Shown here one piece after another: positions 59,407 through 64,000 of a stretch of DNA of 64,000 bases; position 1 is the first letter of the stretch; the number at the start of each line of letters is the position of its first letter. The position numbers and the translations under genes are program-made. The stretch is from Nitrospira sp. (GTDB taxonomy: Bacteria > Nitrospirota > Nitrospiria > Nitrospirales > Nitrospiraceae): the NCBI GenBank assembly GCA_029194665.1, contig JARFXO010000001.1:744001-808000 (forward strand), written 5' to 3'. The notes under the pieces are model-generated. The model was not told where the DNA came from and made no database searches. It was given only the letters and a program-made list of their open reading frames with translations.

Positions 59407-61269
59407 CTATTGATGTCCATTGACCACAGCCAATACCCGCCGGCCATACCGTTCTGCCTTTCTCTCGCCGATACCCGGAATCTCTAACAGGGCTGCCGCT
59501 GTCTCCGGTTTGTGACCGGCAATGGCTTTCAACGTTCGATCGTGAAAAATGAGAAACGGCGCGACACCCTCTTCCTCGGCAAGTTCAGAGCGGAGTCGTC
59601 TGAGTCGCTCAATAAGCTGTCGATCCGGTGGGGAAGCTTGAGGGATATTCACCAAGGCGGCTCGCTGACGATCCGGCTTCCTCTCCAATCTACCGGCCGG
59701 ATAGTTTTCTACCTGTTCCAAGGTTAACGTGCAAAGTCCTTGCAGAACCTCTCGTCCTTTGGGCGTTACATCGATGGTGGGATACTCCGTACCTTGTACA
59801 TGGAGATACCCGGAGCCGATCAGAGTCTTCACGAGCGTCGTCACTGCCACCTTGGAACGGGTACGGCAGATGCCATAAGTCGGACAGTCCTCTACGCTGT
59901 AAGCCAGCAGCGCTTTCGAACGGCTTCCACGAAGAATGTCGACGATTCGTCCGATACCTAACCGACCCCTGCACCAGGATACCGTATCAATAATCGCCTT
60001 CGCGGACAGGGCGGTCTCGTGGGAGATCATCCGGCTCGGCTGGCGCACCGGCGCAACACAACGATCACACAGGCCACAAGGCCCCAGGGCCAACTCAGCT
60101 TGATCGCTAAAGTAGTCAAGAATCGCGAGCTGGCGGCAGGTCGACGCCGATACGTACCCCAGCAATTCTTGCAGCATGGTCCTCATGCGTTCCGCACGCT
60201 CGGCGCCTTCAGAATCTTTTGAGGCCTGCGCAATGAAATATTCCTGCGTGGCCACATCACGTTCATGAAACAGCAACACACAGGCAGCGGGCTGTCCATC
60301 ACGGCCGGCACGCCCTGCCTCCTGGTAATAGGCCTCCAGACTGCCCGGAATGTCGAAATGGAGGACCAGCCTGACATCCGGCTTATCGATCCCCATGCCG
60401 AAGGCATTCGTCGCCACCAGGATTCTCAACGCCCCCCGGCGGAACTTGTCATGCACCAGTCGCCGCTCTTCATCCGAGAGCCCGGCATGGTAGTAGTCGA
60501 CCGACGAGTGAGATGATTCCAACCAGGCCGCCACCTCTTCCACCGTCCGGCGGGTCGCACAATAGATCAGGATCATGCCCTTCTCTGTTCCGCAAACCAA
60601 GCGCTCCACCATTCCTAATTTCTCTTGGAAGGTCTGACAATGATGGACGGACAGGGCCAGATTCGTCCGCCGAAAACCCGCGACCAATCGGAACGGATCG
60701 CGAAGCGACAACCGTTGGCACAGGTCCGTCTGCACACGGGCGGTGGCCGTAGCCGTCAAGGCCAAGCAGGGTGGATTCGTGAGATCCCGGCGCAGACGAC
60801 CGATCTTGAGATAGTCTGGCCTGAAATCATGACCCCACTGGGAAATACAGTGCGCCTCATCGACCACCAGCAACGACAGCCAGAGGGAACGCAACAGTCG
60901 GAGAAACTCTTCATGCTGCATCCGTTCCGGTGCCAGATAGAGCAGCTGAACTCGCCGCTGCTGGAGATCCTGCATCACGCGGCTCTTTTCCAAACCGCTA
61001 AGGCCGGAGTGAAACGCCGCCGCTGCAATCTTCCGCTGCTTCATGGCCGTCACCTGATCTTGCATCAACGCGATCAGCGGAGAAATCACCAGGGTCAGCC
61101 CCGGCAATAGGGTCGCCGGCAATTGATAGCAAAGCGACTTCCCCTGCCCAGTCGGCATGACGGCCATTGCATCGCGCCCCGCCAACACGGCGTGAATGAC
61201 GTCCTCCTGGCCCGGCCGGAACGTCGCAAACCCGAACCGGTCGTTAAGCTGTCGAATCAGATCATCCAC
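59407..61269 (-). CDS. recQ: ATP-dependent DNA helicase RecQ
   Basis: 620 residues. Motif I is AVMPTGQGKSLCYQLPATLL, motif II VVDEAHCISQWGHDFRPDY, motif III LALTATATARVQTDL, motif VI LEAYYQEAGRAGRDGQPA. The zinc-binding pattern CRQLAILDYF... CGLCDRC follows, then the winged helix and an HRDC domain at about residues 540-610 (RLRRLRSELAEEEGVAPFLI, LEIPGIGERKAERYG). RecQ unwinds DNA at forks and in RecF-type recombination. Length and order are normal. Confidence 0.97.
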   Translation of the reverse strand: MDDLIRQLNDRFGFATFRPGQEDVIHAVLAGRDAMAVMPTGQGKSLCYQLPATLLPGLTLVISPLIALMQDQVTAMKQRKIAAAAFHSGLSGLEKSRVMQDLQQRRVQLLYLAPERMQHEEFLRLLRSLWLSLLVVDEAHCISQWGHDFRPDYLKIGRLRRDLTNPPCLALTATATARVQTDLCQRLSLRDPFRLVAGFRRTNLALSVHHCQTFQEKLGMVERLVCGTEKGMILIYCATRRTVEEVAAWLESSHSSVDYYHAGLSDEERRLVHDKFRRGALRILVATNAFGMGIDKPDVRLVLHFDIPGSLEAYYQEAGRAGRDGQPAACVLLFHERDVATQEYFIAQASKDSEGAERAERMRTMLQELLGYVSASTCRQLAILDYFSDQAELALGPCGLCDRCVAPVRQPSRMISHETALSAKAIIDTVSWCRGRLGIGRIVDILRGSRSKALLAYSVEDCPTYGICRTRSKVAVTTLVKTLIGSGYLHVQGTEYPTIDVTPKGREVLQGLCTLTLEQVENYPAGRLERKPDRQRAALVNIPQASPPDRQLIERLRRLRSELAEEEGVAPFLIFHDRTLKAIAGHKPETAAALLEIPGIGERKAERYGRRVLAVVNGHQ

Positions 61270-61326
61270 TGGAAAGGTGAATCAGAAACAAAGCATGCAG
61301 GCCACACGCGCCTGCACATCGATCGA

Positions 61327-62163
61327 TTATACGAAAACAGTCACCCGCAGATAGGTCGCCGGAATAGAGGTGACCTCATTGTTGATGCTCCCATTATGGC
61401 TTTCAAACAGAGTCTCGAGTTCTTTCTGCAGATCAGCCGCCCGACCGTTCTTTTCCGCAGCCTCGAACGCACTCATCGTGGGTCCGTAGTATCTTCTGAA
61501 TGTGTCGACGAACGAGGATGGCGTGTCTGGATAATTGAACGTATAGGTATCTCGGACGAATGAGATCCGTTCTTGGGGAACCCCTGCGCCTGTGAATCGC
61601 TCGACCACATGGCTCTCGATGCCCCAGGTCATCGGGCTAACAAAGCCTTCCGGCGGAGGCGGCGAGTAAGTGGCGCTGATTTTTAGGATTTGGGCCACCA
61701 ACGTCGGATCGTTGGGTATCCAGTTTCCCATCACCACCCGGCCTCCGGGCTTGGTCACCCTTACCATCTCCTTGGCCACATCAAACGGCTTCGGCGCAAA
61801 CATGGCGCCAAAAATGCTGATGGCCAGATCAAACGTCTTATTGTTCACTTCATGTAAATCGGTTGCATCGCCTTCCTGAAACCTCAGGTTTGTGAGGCCT
61901 TCCACCCGTGCCCTCTTATTCCCCGCAGCCACCAGATTCCTGGCGATATCGACGCCTAAGACCTCCGCACCGAGTTTTGCCGCCGGGACCGCCGTCGTGC
62001 CGTCGCCGCATCCCAGATCCAGCACCTTGAGTCCTCGCGTGATTCCGAGGGCTTTGATAAGTGCTTCTCCACTCTCCCTCATACTCGCCGCGATGCGCGT
62101 AAAGTCGCCTTTTTCCCAGAGTGCCTTATTTGGATTCACGGACGTACTCCCTTGCCTACCCAC
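61327..62163 (-). CDS. SAM-dependent class I methyltransferase
   Basis: 278 residues. The SAM-binding motifs are LKVLDLGCGDGTTAVPAAKL, GAEVLGVDIARNLVAAGNKR, NLRFQEGDATDLHEV and MVRVTKPGGRVVMGNWIPND. This is a Methyltransf_11/25-like domain; the substrate-side part (VSPMTWGIESHVVERFTGAG, FVDTFRRYYGPTMSAFEAAE) does not identify the substrate. It is 57 bp upstream of recQ in the same direction, but an operon is uncertain. Confidence 0.88.
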   Translation of the reverse strand: MGRQGSTSVNPNKALWEKGDFTRIAASMRESGEALIKALGITRGLKVLDLGCGDGTTAVPAAKLGAEVLGVDIARNLVAAGNKRARVEGLTNLRFQEGDATDLHEVNNKTFDLAISIFGAMFAPKPFDVAKEMVRVTKPGGRVVMGNWIPNDPTLVAQILKISATYSPPPPEGFVSPMTWGIESHVVERFTGAGVPQERISFVRDTYTFNYPDTPSSFVDTFRRYYGPTMSAFEAAEKNGRAADLQKELETLFESHNGSINNEVTSIPATYLRVTVFV

Positions 62164-62243
62164 AATCGTCGCAGGAATAGAGAGTAGGCAGTTCAGTGAG
62201 AGCAGTCAAGAGAGGGGAGGGGAGGGCTACGGGATGAAAACTG

Positions 62244-62768
62244 TCATGCCGCCAGTGAATCGGCTGTGGTGGCTTGGTTTCCCACCCTGTTCAGTCCATC
62301 GAGTCGCTGAATATCCGGTTGATAGACACTCACTTTTCGCAGGATCATGGCTCGCAACCCTTCATCATCGATATGAGAGAGCGCGTCACGTACCCCTTCG
62401 AGATCTCCGTCCTGCGCCAGATGCGCGGCGATGCCGATGAGCGGTAAGACTCCGGCATCGCCCATGGCTGTGGCAATTTCGATGGCTCCGGATCGGTCCC
62501 CGGCCTTGACGAAGACTTGAGGCAGCTCAAGGTAAAAGTGGCTGGCCAAGAGCGACGGATCAGGGCATGAGCGGATCGTGTCTGTCACGGTCTGTACATC
62601 CCCCCGCTCCGATTCGGCGAACAGCATCATCTGCCACGCCTCTCTCAGGTACCGTCTGTCAACGATGTCATTTGCAGTTTGTCGCGCTCCAGCGGTATCG
62701 CCCGTCACAGCTTGCCTGATCGCCTGGTCCTTCAACTGTTCATCCGTCGGTGTTAGGGTTGGGATCAT
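62244..62768 (-). CDS. TPR-like helical hypothetical protein
   Basis: 174 residues from ATG 62768 with GAGAGGAG upstream. LKDQAIRQAVTGDTAGARQT, REAWQMMLFAESERGDVQTV and ASHFYLELPQVFVKAGDRSG then AIEIATAMGDAGVL look like TPR or SEL1-type helix pairs. No signal peptide. It should serve as a protein-protein interaction module. The family is not certain. Confidence 0.65.
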   Translation of the reverse strand: MIPTLTPTDEQLKDQAIRQAVTGDTAGARQTANDIVDRRYLREAWQMMLFAESERGDVQTVTDTIRSCPDPSLLASHFYLELPQVFVKAGDRSGAIEIATAMGDAGVLPLIGIAAHLAQDGDLEGVRDALSHIDDEGLRAMILRKVSVYQPDIQRLDGLNRVGNQATTADSLAA

Positions 62769-63361
62769 GTCTTGGCTCCTCTCTCCACTCGGTCGGAGTA
62801 GTAAAAGGGTTGCACAGGGCCTCATTCGAAATGTAACCGTGACATCGGTTCTTGTCGATCTTTTCACCACAAATTGACAGTCTCGTCCGCCGTCCAATCA
62901 GCCTGACAACTCCGACCACACACCGTCATTTTACGTGTCGCGCGGTTTCCGAAAATGACGATATAGAATGAAAATCAATTTACTGCGAAGGAAACGTAGA
63001 GAAGATGCCGAAGGGACCTCAAAAATCACAGGCAGGCCACTGAATCATGGTTTAATAGGCTGCACGGATAGGAATCGCTCAAACACGCGAACTATCACTG
63101 CATGATTGCAAGATCTGATACGTACATTCTTAAAAGACGAACGTTCACTTCGACCCGGTGAACTTCAACTCTCACCCGATTCAACGCATCCTTTCAGGTG
63201 AACGAGCATGAGCCAAGCAGGCTATCCAAGATGGCTTAGCTGGATGGAGACAAGCGTCTTAACTCACAGGATCTCTTAATGCGTTGCGAATGTTGGAACA
63301 TAAATTGATTTGTTTTCTCCCTTCGCTTGCGCATCTGAAATGTCCAGCTATACTTTCCCTG
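62769..63361. other. Intergenic, no gene recognised
   Basis: It is relatively AT-rich around 62950-63200. Short frames on both strands are unconvincing, and no RNA gene was recognised. Confidence 0.4.
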
Positions 63362-63676
63362 ATGCATTCCACGAAATACATCATCATGCAGGATGGAAAC
63401 GGGTGGCGTGGCTATCTGCAGGGTTACCCGGAGCACGAGGCCCATGGGGAGTCGTTCGAGGACTTACAGATCAAGCTGTGGCAGCTGCACCAAGATCTTA
63501 TCGCCCAAGAATCAGAACAGGACCAATACGGGAGTGAAGAGTGCGACCGGCATCATAGTCACACATCCACGCGTTCCCGTCACACACCCACGAGGTCACG
63601 CACCATGTCGCGTGCCCAGATCAACCGCCGAGCCAGGGTGGAACAGCTCCTCTTCGCGATGATCAGTAATCGCTGA
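63362..63676 (+). CDS. HicB-like protein with basic tail
   Basis: 104 residues from ATG 63362. STKYIIMQDGNGWRGYLQGY then PEHEAHGESFEDLQIKLWQL is the HicB strand-helix pattern (in HicB the core reads like F-x-x-P-D..G-x-T-x-E-A). A His/Arg/Ser-rich segment and a short helical end follow. No HicA gene is adjacent. A second copy of the same start occurs at 63890, so these are two HicB-like relatives. Confidence 0.65.
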   Translation: MHSTKYIIMQDGNGWRGYLQGYPEHEAHGESFEDLQIKLWQLHQDLIAQESEQDQYGSEECDRHHSHTSTRSRHTPTRSRTMSRAQINRRARVEQLLFAMISNR

Positions 63677-63889
63677 ACGCAGCCGATCGCCGCCACGGAT
63701 CATTTCATGCCTCGACACAGGAGTTCGACTCAATCAAGACCAGGCCATCCTCCCTGAACGGCCACAGACCTTGGTTTCATTAGGAATCCTTGACCCATCG
63801 ACAAGGGCGTGTTGAAATGGACCTAGCACCCCTGGAGGCCGGGACGGCTCTTCGGCGGTCCAGGTCCATAGCCTAGAAACGAGGTGCCT

Positions 63890-64000
63890 ATGCAGACGTT
63901 CAAATGTTTCTATCTGGATAATGAGAAACAGTGGCTGGGCTCTTTGCCGAATTTTCCTGACCATTGGGCACAAGGAGAGACCTTCGAGGCGCTGCAACTC
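63890..64000 (+). CDS. HicB-like protein, 5' part only (cut by window end)
   Basis: From ATG 63890, preceded by GAGGTGCCT, it reads QTFKCFYLDNEKQWLGSLPN then FPDHWAQGETFEALQL, the same layout as the gene at 63362. The rest is beyond the window, so a partner HicA toxin cannot be checked. Confidence 0.6.
   Translation, partial: MQTFKCFYLDNEKQWLGSLPNFPDHWAQGETFEALQL

Overview
The window looks like a bacterial chromosome segment from the Nitrospirota, most likely Nitrospira. This is inferred from gene content and style: many exported hypothetical proteins and lipoproteins, tandem HEAT-repeat genes, NnrS, an otsBA pair, dense toxin-antitoxin remnants and moderately high GC. No rRNA or tRNA was seen to settle the taxonomy. 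One stable RNA, tmRNA (ssrA), is clear.

Layout. 1-6.6 kb is mostly minus strand and codes for exported or surface proteins. It has a coiled-coil protein built from 21-residue repeats (cut by the window edge), small lipoproteins, a peptidoglycan amidase and a DUF2278/lamin-tail protein. 6.8-22.3 kb is an accessory, decaying region. It holds broken copies of a thermonuclease gene, a nucleotidyltransferase/partner module and its decayed second copy, several toxin-antitoxin pairs, antitoxin fragments, a pentapeptide-repeat membrane protein, a REP-transposase fragment and a family of ~41-bp dyad elements. It also has two identical IS5-family insertions, one of which splits an apparently single TIR-P-loop NTPase gene in frame. 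22.3-36.1 kb returns to housekeeping genes: secreted thermonuclease, hemL, a secreted RNase with a barstar-like inhibitor, an operon of an exported protein, gph and two M16 peptidase genes, an HTH-metallo-beta-lactamase fusion, a site-2 protease, a NUDIX hydrolase and lon.

36.1-40.6 kb has a hypothetical protein, a DUF4062 remnant, a DUF6516 toxin-like cluster and two exported proteins. 40.8-47.4 kb is one co-directional block: a phosphodiesterase-fold protein that seems to have lost its active site, a small exported protein and five HEAT-repeat proteins. 47.4-53.6 kb has UDP-glucose dehydrogenase, a membrane spermidine-synthase-like protein, and otsB-otsA, in which OtsA carries a membrane-anchored sensor-like N-terminus. 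53.9-64 kb has a receiver-only protein, a pRiA4b ORF-3 family protein, ssrA with a partly duplicated flank, NnrS, lipoproteins, recQ, a methyltransferase and two HicB-like genes.

How the parts relate. The core genes serve tetrapyrrole synthesis, proteostasis (Lon, M16, S2P, tmRNA), trehalose-based stress protection and envelope functions. The 7-22 kb stretch reads as a graveyard of mobile and defence-related modules. The most unusual points are the split TIR-NTPase gene, the sensor-OtsA fusion, the five-gene HEAT block with a pseudo-phosphodiesterase, and the dispersed ~41-bp CTGTATC elements.
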